Positions 16,980-25,522 of a DNA stretch of 64,000 nt are shown piece after piece. The notes beneath the pieces are model-generated. The model was not told where the DNA came from. It ran no database searches and worked only from the letters and a program-made list of their open reading frames with translations. Origin of the DNA: an uncultured Bacillota bacterium. GTDB lineage: Bacteria; Bacillota_I; Bacilli_A; RF39; UBA660. The stretch covers positions 1 to 64,000 of the forward strand of contig CAMUZJ010000001.1 in assembly GCA_947165195.1 (NCBI GenBank), in the 5' to 3' direction. Position 1 is the first letter of the stretch. Each line of letters begins with the position of its first letter. A program made the translations under genes and the position numbers.

Positions 16980-18935
16980 TTTCAACAATTCACTCTTTGA
17001 CATTTTAGAATAATTCTTAATGTCTTTTTCCTTTGCTATTTCACGTAATTTCGTAATAGACATAGCTTCATAATTTTCATTATCTTCTTCTGGCATTTTA
17101 CCATTACTTACAAGATAATCAATTTGTTCTTTGGTTAATGTTTCATATTCCAATAAAGCTTCAGCTATTAATTTTAATAAATCTTTATTCTTTTTAATAA
17201 TTTCTTCTGCTCTTTTATGACAGTCATTAATAATCTTTCTCATTTCCATATCTATTTCATTAGCTACTTCATTTGAGAAATGTTGAGACTTATTATAATC
17301 TCTACCTAAGAACACGCTACCTTCTTGTTGTTCAAATTGTAAAGGTCCCAAATCACTCATACCATATTCTGTAACCATTGATCTAGCTATCTTAGTTGCT
17401 TTTTCAAAATCGTTATGTGCTCCAGTAGTAATTTCTCCGAAGACAATTTCTTCAGCTGTTCTACCACCTAATAAACCAGTAATTTCTTCTAATAAATCTG
17501 TCTTAGTAGAGCACATTTTTTCTTCACTTGGAACCATCATATTATAACCACCAGCAGTTCCTCTTGGAATGATAGTAACTTTTTGAACATCATTAGCATG
17601 AGCTAATTTCAATCCTATAACAGCATGACCTGCCTCATGATAAGCAACTAATTTTCTATCACTCTCACTGTACTTATGAGAAGCTTTAGCAGGACCCATT
17701 AAAACTCTATCTGTTGCTTCATCAATTTCACTCATTGTAATAACTTCTTTATTTCTTCTTACTGCAAGTAATGCAGCTTCATTAAGAAGATTTTCCAAAT
17801 CAGCACCACTAAATCCTGGTGTTCTCTTTGCTAAATTACTAAGAGTAATACCTTCTGCTAATTTTTTATTTTTAGCATGAACAGCAAGAATTTCTTCTCT
17901 ACCTTTTACATCTGGTAGATTAACTGTTACTTGTCTATCAAATCTTCCAGGTCTTAATAAAGCTGGATCTAATACATCTGGTCTATTAGTAGCAGCAATA
18001 ATAATAATTCCCTCATTTGCACCAAAACCATCCATCTCTGTAAGTAATTGGTTTAATGTCTGTTCACGTTCATCATGACCTCCACCTAAACCAGTACCTC
18101 TTTGACGACCAACTGCATCTATTTCATCAATAAATATCAAACATGGAGCATTTCTTTTTGCTTGTTGAAACATATCTCTAACACGACTTGCTCCAACACC
18201 TACAAATAATTCTACAAAATCAGAACCACTTATATAATAGAATGGAACATCAGCTTCTCCAGCAACAGCTTTAGCAAGTAATGTTTTACCAGTTCCTGGA
18301 GGACCAACTAATAACACTCCTTTAGGTATACGAGCTCCTAAAGATTGAAATTTCTTTGGATTTTTTAAGAAGTCAATCAACTCTTTTAATTCTTCTTTTT
18401 CCTCTTTAACACCTGCTACATCTTCAAAAGTAACTTTGTTGGTATCTGGATTAAGTTTAGCTCTACTTTTTCCAAAGTCTAGTGAGCTCTTATTACCAGA
18501 TACTTGACGACTAAATAACCAAAAAGCAATTCCTATAAAAATAACAAATGGTAATACATTTACTAAAATAAGTAAGAATGATGAAGACTCTGGATCTGCT
18601 TTTACATTCATTTTAAAACTTTGGTCAGCACTAGCTTCTACTATTCTTTTCATAACTTGTTCACTTAATGGTAAACGAGCAAAAAAAGTCTCATCTGTTT
18701 TATACCCCTCTAATGTACCTCTAACTTCATAGGTATATCCACTACCTCTTGTTACAATTTCTAATTCCGTAATCTTTTCCTCTTCTAAGGAATTCATAAA
18801 TTCATTATAAGTTAATACATTTACCTTTTTATTCATTACATTAACAAAAAAGAATATACCAACAAATATTAATGCAATAAATAAATATGGTAACAAACCT
18901 CTTTTTACAGCCTTTTTATCGATATTATTTTTCAC
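16965..18935 (-). CDS. ftsH: ATP-dependent membrane zinc protease FtsH with a C-terminal SAP/Rho-N-like tail
   Basis: Hexameric AAA+ protease degrading membrane and regulatory proteins. 656 aa: two N-terminal membrane helices (about residues 12-32 and 120-140) flank an extracytoplasmic domain; AAA module with GPPGTGKT (near residue 210), [11 protein letters not shown], and SRH; M41 peptidase with HEAGH near residue 440. The last 30 residues ([20 protein letters not shown] followed by KSELLKEL) look like a SAP/Rho N-terminal helix-extended-helix module, not part of standard FtsH. Follows tilS by 16 bp. Confidence 0.97.
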   Translation of the reverse strand: MKNNIDKKAVKRGLLPYLFIALIFVGIFFFVNVMNKKVNVLTYNEFMNSLEEEKITELEIVTRGSGYTYEVRGTLEGYKTDETFFARLPLSEQVMKRIVEASADQSFKMNVKADPESSSFLLILVNVLPFVIFIGIAFWLFSRQVSGNKSSLDFGKSRAKLNPDTNKVTFEDVAGVKEEKEELKELIDFLKNPKKFQSLGARIPKGVLLVGPPGTGKTLLAKAVAGEADVPFYYISGSDFVELFVGVGASRVRDMFQQAKRNAPCLIFIDEIDAVGRQRGTGLGGGHDEREQTLNQLLTEMDGFGANEGIIIIAATNRPDVLDPALLRPGRFDRQVTVNLPDVKGREEILAVHAKNKKLAEGITLSNLAKRTPGFSGADLENLLNEAALLAVRRNKEVITMSEIDEATDRVLMGPAKASHKYSESDRKLVAYHEAGHAVIGLKLAHANDVQKVTIIPRGTAGGYNMMVPSEEKMCSTKTDLLEEITGLLGGRTAEEIVFGEITTGAHNDFEKATKIARSMVTEYGMSDLGPLQFEQQEGSVFLGRDYNKSQHFSNEVANEIDMEMRKIINDCHKRAEEIIKKNKDLLKLIAEALLEYETLTKEQIDYLVSNGKMPEEDNENYEAMSITKLREIAKEKDIKNYSKMSKSELLKELNG

Positions 18936-18951
18936 TAAAAAATTTCCCTCC

Positions 18952-20265
18952 TTAACTGTATTTAAGTATTATATCATAATTATCATTCTTTGTTTTGTCA
19001 AATATTGATTTTTTTATTCCGGGTATCCAAACAATTTTCCCCTTAGAATCTGTTACAATTGGCCATAAATCTCTATCTCTCTTAGGAATTTTACTATCTA
19101 TAAATATATCTTTTACTTTTTTAGTTCCTTCCATACCTTTTATATGAAATTTATCTCCAAATCTCCTATTTCTTATAATCAATGGTAAAGTAACTTCACT
19201 ACTATCTAATCTACAAATAAAATTATTGTTACAATCTATTTCTGGAATTTTTTGTATAAAATGCTTATTAGGTAAAAAAGCAATATTATCAAATTCTATT
19301 TCAAAATTTGTCAATATCTCTGTTACTCTAGCAATTTCTAATGTATTATAACATTTTCTAGCAACTACATCATTAGGTAAATTTACATAACAATTTGCTT
19401 TTTTACTATTAATAACACTTAATATCAAATCAATATGTTTATCATTTAAAAGAATCAATTCATCATTATAAAATTCATTCATTAAATAATATAAAACTTC
19501 TTTTTGCATAAATTTTTCTTCTTTTAAAAATAAATCTATTTGTACTTTATTATTAATAACAACTCTTCCAATTACTTTCTTACGTTCTTTTTCTATATAT
19601 TTATTAACTTCATCTAAGGTCTCACTATATTTTAAAAATTTAGTATGAACACCTCTATCTTCTTCTTTTAAAAAAGGTAATACATATTTTCTATAACGAT
19701 TTCTAGTATATTTGTCTTTATCATTTGAACTATCAACATAATATTTAATACCATGTACCATATCATAATTTTTTAACTCTTCTTTAGTAAATCGTATTAA
19801 TGGCCTAACTATTTTATAAGTTCCTTTATCAACTATCTCTTTAAAACCACTATATCCCTTTAAATTAGAGCCTCTTACTATTCTCATAAGAACAGTTTCT
19901 ATTAAATCATCTCCATGATGAGCAGTCATTAAGTAATTAGCATTGTATTTATTTACTAATGATTCAAAAAAATTATATCTTATGTTATGTGCTTCATTAT
20001 GAAAATTATCATCTCCGTATGATTCTATAACCATTGTTTCAAATAGTAAATGATTATCTTCACAATATTTTTTCATATACTCAGCTTCTTCATAACTTTC
20101 TTTACGAATATTATGATTAATATGAGCAACAATAAGCGATAAATTATATTTATTTCTTACTCTTAATAACATATCTATTAAAGCCATAGAATCAGGACCT
20201 GTTGAACAACCTACAACTATAATGTCTCCATTATTAAACTTAAAAAATTTATCAATTTTAATCAT
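18952..20265 (-). CDS. tilS: tRNA(Ile)-lysidine synthase TilS
   Basis: ATP-pyrophosphatase that converts C34 of tRNA-Ile(CAU) to lysidine so that AUA is read. 437 aa. PP-loop is SxGxDS type as STGPDSM (residues 21-27), with AHINHNIRKESYEE and the HHGDDLIETVLMR metal/substrate motif, then C-terminal domains (NRRFGDKFHIKG). Position between divIC and ftsH is the Bacillus order. Confidence 0.95.
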   Translation of the reverse strand: MIKIDKFFKFNNGDIIVVGCSTGPDSMALIDMLLRVRNKYNLSLIVAHINHNIRKESYEEAEYMKKYCEDNHLLFETMVIESYGDDNFHNEAHNIRYNFFESLVNKYNANYLMTAHHGDDLIETVLMRIVRGSNLKGYSGFKEIVDKGTYKIVRPLIRFTKEELKNYDMVHGIKYYVDSSNDKDKYTRNRYRKYVLPFLKEEDRGVHTKFLKYSETLDEVNKYIEKERKKVIGRVVINNKVQIDLFLKEEKFMQKEVLYYLMNEFYNDELILLNDKHIDLILSVINSKKANCYVNLPNDVVARKCYNTLEIARVTEILTNFEIEFDNIAFLPNKHFIQKIPEIDCNNNFICRLDSSEVTLPLIIRNRRFGDKFHIKGMEGTKKVKDIFIDSKIPKRDRDLWPIVTDSKGKIVWIPGIKKSIFDKTKNDNYDIILKYS

Positions 20266-20307
20266 AGTACCTCCCTATGCCAAATCTAGTATAACATAAT
20301 CCAAAGA

Positions 20308-20332
20308 AAAAAAGATGAAAAATTACTCATCT
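20308..20332 (-). terminator. Probable terminator of divIC
   Basis: GATGA/TCATC stem around the divIC stop, followed by TTTTTTTC on the minus strand; a short five-base-pair stem, hence modest confidence. Confidence 0.6.
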
Positions 20333-20637
20333 TCAGGAATTTTTATAATAAATTCTCCATCTTTAGAATACAAATACTTCTCTCTAGCATACCTCGCTAT
20401 ATATTCGGTATCTTGAAGCTTTTTAGCATCTAGTTGCAATTCTTTTTCTTTAGCTTGTAAAGATACAAGTTCTTCTTCTAATTCTTTCTTTTCCTGATAC
20501 TTATTATATATACTTATCCAATATTTTCCTATTGTTAAACTCATAACTATAATAATAGTAATAGAGGTAAGACCTAATAATAGCATGCGTCGTTTCTTTT
20601 TTTGCTTGTTTTGCCTACACTTAGCCATCTTATCCAC
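20323..20637 (-). CDS. divIC: Septum formation initiator FtsB/DivIC family protein
   Basis: Bitopic division protein that in Bacilli forms a complex with FtsL and DivIB. 104 aa: basic N-terminus (KCRQNKQKKKRRM), one membrane helix (LLLGLTSITIIIVMSLTIG), then a leucine-rich coiled coil (EKKELEEELVSLQAKEKELQ) and the typical ARYAREKYLYSKDGEFIIKI end. Directly downstream of yabQ and upstream of tilS, as in the Bacillus yabP-yabQ-divIC order. Confidence 0.93.
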   Translation of the reverse strand: MDKMAKCRQNKQKKKRRMLLLGLTSITIIIVMSLTIGKYWISIYNKYQEKKELEEELVSLQAKEKELQLDAKKLQDTEYIARYAREKYLYSKDGEFIIKIPEDE

Positions 20638-20692
20638 CTACCTTATCAAAATATATTATAAGTTAGAAAATTTCTATAGACAAGAATTTATA

Positions 20693-20959
20693 CTACTTTT
20701 TTTTCTTGTTGACACAAAAAATACATAATAAAAATCCCAGTAAAAAAAATATAATAATATAGACATGTAAATATAGCCTATTTAATAGATATAAACAAAT
20801 AGAAAACAAAGTAAAGAAAAATATATTAAAAATAAAATCAAATATTATTTTAAATTTTTTTCTAATCGTTATTTTATTATAACATTTAAACAATAATGAA
20901 TATATGATTCCAAATATAAATGATATTAACATTAAACTGAATTGTATTTTTAATTCCAT
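20693..20959 (-). CDS. yabQ: Spore cortex biosynthesis protein YabQ-like
   Basis: 88-aa very hydrophobic protein with three to four predicted membrane helices and a basic tail. YabQ is a forespore outer-membrane protein needed for cortex synthesis. Assignment rests on the membrane pattern, small size and position between yabP and divIC; sequence alone is weakly conserved. Its start codon abuts the yabP stop at 20959, so the two are translationally coupled. Confidence 0.75.
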   Translation of the reverse strand: MELKIQFSLMLISFIFGIIYSLLFKCYNKITIRKKFKIIFDFIFNIFFFTLFSICLYLLNRLYLHVYIIIFFLLGFLLCIFCVNKKKK

Positions 20960-21252
20960 TATTTAAATAACCTGCTAAATATACTATCATCTCTAGAACT
21001 TTTATTAGATTCTTCCACATAAGTTATACTATTTACCAATCCTTTAATGGAAACATTTCCTTGTATAGTATCTAATTTCAATAATTCCAATCCCTCTCCT
21101 TTTACTATCATATATCCCATTATTGTTTCTATAATAAATTGCTTTTTATCAAAATTATCAATTTTTTTTACTCCTGAAATAATTAAATTTTTTCTTTCTA
21201 GTAAATTAATACTATGATTATAACTACTTATAGAATTATCTTGCTTTTCCAT
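20959..21252 (-). CDS. yabP: Sporulation protein YabP (YabP/YqfC family)
   Basis: 97 aa. The YabP/YqfC core is visible as LIISGVKKIDNFDKKQFIIE, then GYMIVKGEGLELLKLD and GNVSIKGLVNSITY. In Bacillus YabP is made under mother-cell control and needed for spore cortex formation. Coupled to yabQ; upstream gene is spoVG across a terminator. Confidence 0.9.
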   Translation of the reverse strand: MEKQDNSISSYNHSINLLERKNLIISGVKKIDNFDKKQFIIETIMGYMIVKGEGLELLKLDTIQGNVSIKGLVNSITYVEESNKSSRDDSIFSRLFK

Positions 21253-21302
21253 ATTTTCCTCCTAATCCATTATATGCAAGTAAATAAAATATATGTAAAA
21301 TG

Positions 21303-21332
21303 TACAAAAAAAAGAACGCCTAAGCGTCTTCG
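21303..21332 (-). terminator. Probable terminator of spoVG
   Basis: An imperfect GAA-CGC/GCG-TTC stem around the spoVG stop is followed by eight U on the minus strand. Confidence 0.55.
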
Positions 21333-21604
21333 TTAGTTTCTTCTATTTCAGGAGCATTCTTATAAGCTTCTAATATAGCATCTTCAAACATTGAACGAAC
21401 CTCTGGATTGATTGGATGAGCAATATCACGATATCCACCTGCAGCAGTCTTACGACTTGGCATTGCGATAAACAAACCGTTGTCTCCTTCAATTATACGA
21501 ATATCATGTACAGCAAAACTGTCATCAATAAGAACAGAAGCAATTCCTTTCATACGAGAACCTTCTTTTTCAATTTTACGTACATTAACAGATGTTATTT
21601 TCAT
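21320..21604 (-). CDS. spoVG: SpoVG family RNA/DNA-binding regulator
   Basis: Small site-specific nucleic-acid binding regulator that affects septation in sporulation and virulence in related Firmicutes. 94 aa, full family length, with the highly conserved ITSVNVRKI, GLFIAMPSRKTAAGGYRDIA and HPINPEVRSMFEDAILEAY. SD GGGAGGAT. A 17-bp palindrome sits just upstream of the SD. Confidence 0.97.
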   Translation of the reverse strand: MKITSVNVRKIEKEGSRMKGIASVLIDDSFAVHDIRIIEGDNGLFIAMPSRKTAAGGYRDIAHPINPEVRSMFEDAILEAYKNAPEIEETNEDA

Positions 21605-21621
21605 GTAAATATCCTCCCTCT

Positions 21622-21638
21622 AAAGTATAATATACTTT
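21622..21638. repeat. 17-bp perfect palindrome in the spoVG 5' region
   Basis: AAAGTATAATATACTTT is an exact inverted repeat with a single central base, lying 7-8 bp upstream of the spoVG SD. It could be an operator for a dimeric repressor or a leader hairpin that ends at the SD. Confidence 0.7.
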
Positions 21639-21699
21639 ATAAATTAATTTTAATATATTAAATTTGAAAATGCAACAGATTTTACGGTTGTAGACACTT

Positions 21700-21912
21700 C
21701 TACTCTACTATTTCTAAATTATTTGTTAATATATCACTATAAGAAAAAGAACGAACCCCATAATTATCAACCATAATAGTAAAAACGGCTGAATAAGTCG
21801 CATTTACAACTCCTTTAAATTCTTCAATTTGATTTCTTGACCCATTAAATCTAAAAATAAGCTCTTTACCTATTTTTTCTTCTACTTGCCGCTTTATTTT
21901 ATTTAACATCAT
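21700..21912 (-). CDS. veg: Veg family protein
   Basis: 70-aa conserved protein of unknown biochemical role; in Bacillus Veg stimulates biofilm genes by opposing SinR. The KRQVEEKIGKELIFRFNGSR and VFTIMVDNYGVRSFSYSDIL segments match the family. Its ATG overlaps the yabG stop (ATGA), so it is translationally coupled to yabG. Confidence 0.9.
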   Translation of the reverse strand: MMLNKIKRQVEEKIGKELIFRFNGSRNQIEEFKGVVNATYSAVFTIMVDNYGVRSFSYSDILTNNLEIVE

Positions 21913-22685
21913 CTTGGATACCCCACATACATTGTTCCGTTTGTTATAATTCCACCAATCCCTTCACTACCAAATTTTGTTTTATTAATCATATTGATTA
22001 GATCAATACTTTTATTTTTATCAGAAAAGGCTAATGAAACAGCAATTATTGCTGGATCTAGAGCATGAATATTAATTCTTTTAGGACTAGAAGCAAAATT
22101 TGCTCCTGCTTTTATTAAATCTTCATAATCAGATTGACATGCTCCTGCAATAATAATTAGTTTATCTTGATTCTTTTCATATTTTCTTGATTCCTTAACA
22201 GCATCAATATAATTATTTGAATTTTGATAAGATAATTTATCCTTATATTTATTTTTAGAATATAAAGCATCATGACCAGTTAAGACTAAAATATCAGGAT
22301 GAAATTTTTCTAATAAAGAATAAATTTTTGTTGACATTTCTGGCTCTGGTACATAAATACCATTTGCCTTGACTTTCATTTTATTATAAAAATTCATACA
22401 TCTACTTAAATATTCCTCATCCCCATCTACATGTAAAATAGTTCCTGGAAGATAAAAGTATTCATCTCTATTTAATTCTAAAGAATGATAACTATCATCA
22501 ATAATATCCTCATCATTTATATTTACATTATTAGCAATTACTAAATCATTTAGAAAAGAGTCAGCCATCAAGCGTAGATTTAATCCTTTTAAATATGCTA
22601 CGTTATTTTCAATATTTATTATTTTAAAGATAACATCATTTTGATGGGATATTCTAGTTACATAATCACCAATTTTAAAATTCAT
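21909..22685 (-). CDS. yabG: Sporulation-specific protease YabG
   Basis: YabG is a mother-cell cysteine protease that processes spore coat proteins. Start at ATG 22685 (MNFKIGDYVTRISHQNDVIF), with GGAGATGA upstream; the frame stays open further upstream but that part overlaps rsmA. 258 aa, slightly shorter than the Bacillus protein. Recognisable blocks are LPGTILHVDGDEEYL, LEKFHPDILVLTGHDALYSK, IIIAGACQSDYEDLIKAGAN and FASSPKRINIHALDPAI. Lies between rsmA and veg as in Bacillus. Confidence 0.93.
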   Translation of the reverse strand: MNFKIGDYVTRISHQNDVIFKIINIENNVAYLKGLNLRLMADSFLNDLVIANNVNINDEDIIDDSYHSLELNRDEYFYLPGTILHVDGDEEYLSRCMNFYNKMKVKANGIYVPEPEMSTKIYSLLEKFHPDILVLTGHDALYSKNKYKDKLSYQNSNNYIDAVKESRKYEKNQDKLIIIAGACQSDYEDLIKAGANFASSPKRINIHALDPAIIAVSLAFSDKNKSIDLINMINKTKFGSEGIGGIITNGTMYVGYPR

Positions 22686-22715
22686 GGTTCTCATCTCCAT
22701 AAAATTATATGCAAA

Positions 22716-22765
22716 AAAAAAAAGAAGTATTCTAAGAAAGAGCATTGGCAATCTCAACAAACACT
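22716..22765 (-). terminator. Probable terminator overlapping the end of rsmA
   Basis: GAAGTGTT within the rsmA 3' end can pair with AATACTTC after the stop (one G-U), followed by eleven U on the minus strand (22727-22717). The loop is long, about 28 nt. Confidence 0.55.
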
Positions 22766-23529
22766 TCTACACTTAACTGTTCTGCTCTAACACTTAAATC
22801 AAATCCATTTTCTTTTAAAATACATAAAATTAAATCCAAATCATATCCTTTTAAATTATTCCTTAAGTTTTTTCTTTTGAATTGGAAACTATCTCGTATT
22901 AACTTCTGAAATATATCAAAATTTTTTAAAGATAACTTATCTTCTTTTTCAGTAAAAGACACAATAACACTATCCACATTTGGTTGTGGAATAAATTGTT
23001 TTCTTGAAACATAAAATTCTTTTTTTACATCATAAAAATAGTTTAATAATACCGTAATAGAGCCATAATCCTTTGTTCCTGGAAAGGTAGAAAATCTATC
23101 TCCTACTTCTTTTTGAACCATCATAACAATTCTTTTAAATTTAATATTAGAATTCATTATCTTCATAAGAATTGGAGTTGTAATATAATAAGGAACATTG
23201 CTAACAAAATATATATTATCAAAATTATATTTTTGAATATCCTGCTCAATATTAGAATTCAAAAAATCTTGAAAAATAATTTCCACATTGTGATAGCCAT
23301 CTAATCTAGAAAATAATTCATCTTTTAAATCACTATCTATTTCATAAGCTAATACATTAGTAGCAACCTCTGCTAATTCTCGTGTCATAATAGCTCCCCC
23401 TGGACCTACTTCTATTACAAGAGAATTTTCTTTAATATCAGCTGTTTTTACTATCTTTTTAACAATATTTACATCTTTTAAAAAATTTTGTCCAAATTTC
23501 TTTTTAAAAGTTACAGAATATTTTTCCAC
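22732..23529 (-). CDS. rsmA: 16S rRNA dimethyladenosine transferase RsmA (KsgA)
   Basis: Dimethylates the two adjacent adenosines near the 3' end of 16S rRNA. I take the GTG at 23529 (VEKYSVTFKKKFGQNFL), with GGTGGTGAT upstream, giving 265 aa. Motif I is VIEVGPGGAIM, the NVPYYIT catalytic motif (NLPY type) is near residue 113, and the C-terminal RNA-binding domain (RKQFIPQPNVDSVIVSF, FQFKRKNLRNNL) is complete. Confidence 0.95.
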   Translation of the reverse strand: MEKYSVTFKKKFGQNFLKDVNIVKKIVKTADIKENSLVIEVGPGGAIMTRELAEVATNVLAYEIDSDLKDELFSRLDGYHNVEIIFQDFLNSNIEQDIQKYNFDNIYFVSNVPYYITTPILMKIMNSNIKFKRIVMMVQKEVGDRFSTFPGTKDYGSITVLLNYFYDVKKEFYVSRKQFIPQPNVDSVIVSFTEKEDKLSLKNFDIFQKLIRDSFQFKRKNLRNNLKGYDLDLILCILKENGFDLSVRAEQLSVEVFVEIANALS

Positions 23530-23589
23530 AAATATCACCACCAAAAATATATCATAAAATATCATAAAAAAAAAGAACAGTAAAGTCTT

Positions 23590-24195
23590 TTAATTTTTCA
23601 GCTTCAATTTGTCCTTTATATTTTGATAATTCAATAAAATTATTAAAATAATTGGCATTATAATAAATAATAAGAAACCTATAGGTGTTTTTAAAAATTG
23701 TTGAATATACCCAAATTTAGGTAATTTTAATATTACTTTCCCATAAATACTATTTTCCATAACTAAAGATGCATCTTCTAATCGATTATTATCTCCTTTT
23801 GTTCTATAAACGGTATCGCCATTAGAAAGTAGTTGAGTACCAACAATTCTATGCGTAATAGTTAATCCTTCATATCTTTGATCTAATGACTTAAAGGTAA
23901 TTACATCTCCAACATTTAACTCTTCTTTACTACTTCTTTTCACTAATACCGCATCATTTACCATAATTGTTGGCACCATACTTTGCGTGATAATAACATA
24001 CCCACCAAATAAAGGTACAACATTTTCTCCTTTATGCCAATGATATGCACAATCTCCAACAATTGCAAAAATAAATAATATAATAACGGATGCTAGCACA
24101 GAAAAAGCAATAAATAAAGCTCTTCCAAAAAAGTATAAAAAATATAAAATAGTATCTTTTAATGAATAATTATACTTTAACACTTGCACCTGCAT
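23590..24195 (-). CDS. SipW-type (ER/archaeal-like) signal peptidase I
   Basis: Membrane signal peptidase of 201 aa: N-terminal membrane helix (residues 27-50), catalytic Ser in ITQSMVPTIMVND (near residue 93), then VGDVITFKS, and THRIVG with His instead of the Lys of bacterial-type enzymes, then TKGDNN; a C-terminal helix follows. SipW in Bacillus processes the biofilm fibre proteins TasA and TapA. Here the two genes upstream on the same strand encode TasA-like proteins, so they are its likely substrates (inference). Confidence 0.9.
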   Translation of the reverse strand: MQVQVLKYNYSLKDTILYFLYFFGRALFIAFSVLASVIILFIFAIVGDCAYHWHKGENVVPLFGGYVIITQSMVPTIMVNDAVLVKRSSKEELNVGDVITFKSLDQRYEGLTITHRIVGTQLLSNGDTVYRTKGDNNRLEDASLVMENSIYGKVILKLPKFGYIQQFLKTPIGFLLFIIMPIILIILLNYQNIKDKLKLKN

Positions 24196-24290
24196 ATTAT
24201 CACCTATATTAATTATAATAAAAAAAACAAAAAAAATATAGTTATTTACTTATAAAATAAATTTACTTGATATTTACTAGACTTTTATAT

Positions 24291-24315
24291 GAAAAAAAAA
24301 GCATCTAAGATGCTT
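24291..24315 (-). terminator. Terminator between the TasA-like gene and the signal peptidase gene
   Basis: Perfect AAGCATC/GATGCTT stem, 3-nt loop (24299-24315), with nine U after it on the minus strand; the stop codon of the TasA-like gene is in the stem. It may let the fibre gene be made in excess of the peptidase. Confidence 0.82.
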
Positions 24316-24910
24316 TTCCATTTAAAACAATTTTATAAGATATAACATCTTGTTCTGTAAGTGAAACTAAATTTTCATCTGAAACCCACAATCTTAAACG
24401 ATAATTATCTGTAGATGATTTAGTCTTTTCTTCAGAATATAAAACCATTGAACCTTTTGGGGTACCTAACTCAGACTTTTTTGTAGATAAAGTAACAAAT
24501 GTAGGATTTAATACAGATGTAAATGTACCACTACTTTGTTTCTCTAAGTAAGCTTTTACATATTTATCATCAACGGTAGAATTTTTATCTGGCACAATTG
24601 ATATTTCGTATGAAATCTTTTGAGCTTCCTCTAATTCTGTAGCAATTGTAAAATCAAAATAGAAATCAGCAATATTATTACTCATTCCATTAGCATCAGA
24701 AAGCAATCCTAAATTAGAAACGGTTAAACCACAAAAATCATCATTATAAGTTAAATAAATACTACCACCATCTACTTTTTCAGTAACTATAGTTTTTGGT
24801 GCAGTCGTATAAACATACATGGTAACAAAAACACCAACAACTACTAATAAAATAACCATAATAGAACTTATTAATACACCTTTTGAACATTTACTTTTTT
24901 TATTTTTCAT
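24305..24910 (-). CDS. TasA/CalY-like secreted protein (SipW substrate candidate)
   Basis: 201 aa. Lys-rich N-terminus then one hydrophobic helix (residues 10-32) consistent with an uncleaved or SipW-cleaved signal, followed by a soluble beta-rich domain. FDFTIATELEEAQKISYEIS and DNYRLRLWVSDENLVSLTEQ resemble TasA/camelysin-type domains. The YRLRLWVSD motif is shared with the neighbouring gene, so they are paralogues. Exact family membership needs profile comparison. Confidence 0.65.
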   Translation of the reverse strand: MKNKKSKCSKGVLISSIMVILLVVVGVFVTMYVYTTAPKTIVTEKVDGGSIYLTYNDDFCGLTVSNLGLLSDANGMSNNIADFYFDFTIATELEEAQKISYEISIVPDKNSTVDDKYVKAYLEKQSSGTFTSVLNPTFVTLSTKKSELGTPKGSMVLYSEEKTKSSTDNYRLRLWVSDENLVSLTEQDVISYKIVLNGKAS

Positions 24911-24913
24911 ACT

Positions 24914-25471
24914 CTACTTTGCCTCCACATATACAAGCATTCCACATTTTTTCTCAATTGTACTTATAGAATAAGCATCACTTACCCAGACTCTTAAAAT
25001 AAATTTTTTCTTCTCATTTGGGTTTAACGTTCCACTATAAATCTTCTTACCAATAGAATGAAAAGAATTTTTTAAATCATAAAAAGTTGGAACAGATAAA
25101 GTATCATATCCCTCAATAGGAACATTATCTCCATCTGTCAAGTAAACTTTTATATAATTTGGATGAATCGCTTGACTATAATATTGTTCCATAGCATAAA
25201 TTTCATATTTTGTTTTATAAGAAACTGTGGATTCTACTTCAAATTCATAATATCCTTGAACACTTACGTTATCTTCATCATACACCATATTTTTGCCAAT
25301 ACTATCACTCATTGGAAAAGAATCGACTAAATTTATTTCATTTTTATAACTAGAAGAAACGCGAATTGCTTTAGACTTATCTTTATTAACCATATTCTCA
25401 TGCCATAGCATCAAAAAAAATATAATGATAATTACTATAATAAAGACGATTACATATTTCCTTTTATGCAT
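24914..25471 (-). CDS. Paralogous secreted or membrane-anchored protein of the SipW cassette
   Basis: 185 aa with an N-terminal hydrophobic helix (residues 6-23) and an extracytoplasmic domain. Segments SYKTKYEIYAM, HPNYIKVYLTD and KKFILRVWVSDAYSISTIEK align in order with the next gene downstream (SYEIS, DKYVKAYLE, YRLRLWVSD), showing common descent. The stop is 3 nt before the next start, so the pair is an operon. No function known; likely a minor subunit or anchor. Confidence 0.6.
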   Translation of the reverse strand: MHKRKYVIVFIIVIIIIFFLMLWHENMVNKDKSKAIRVSSSYKNEINLVDSFPMSDSIGKNMVYDEDNVSVQGYYEFEVESTVSYKTKYEIYAMEQYYSQAIHPNYIKVYLTDGDNVPIEGYDTLSVPTFYDLKNSFHSIGKKIYSGTLNPNEKKKFILRVWVSDAYSISTIEKKCGMLVYVEAK

Positions 25472-25522
25472 AAAAGCACCACCCTATAATACCCCTATTA
25501 TAAATAAAGATTATCATAAAAA

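Noticed and set aside
18952..20265. TilS PP-loop STGPDS instead of SGGPDS as a defect
   Set aside because: STGxDS variants are usual in TilS of several Firmicutes, and the rest of the active site is intact.
22686..22760. Longer YabG with an N-terminal hydrophobic segment
   Set aside because: The extension overlaps the rsmA end and its terminator; the ATG at 22685 has a good SD and matches the family N-terminus.
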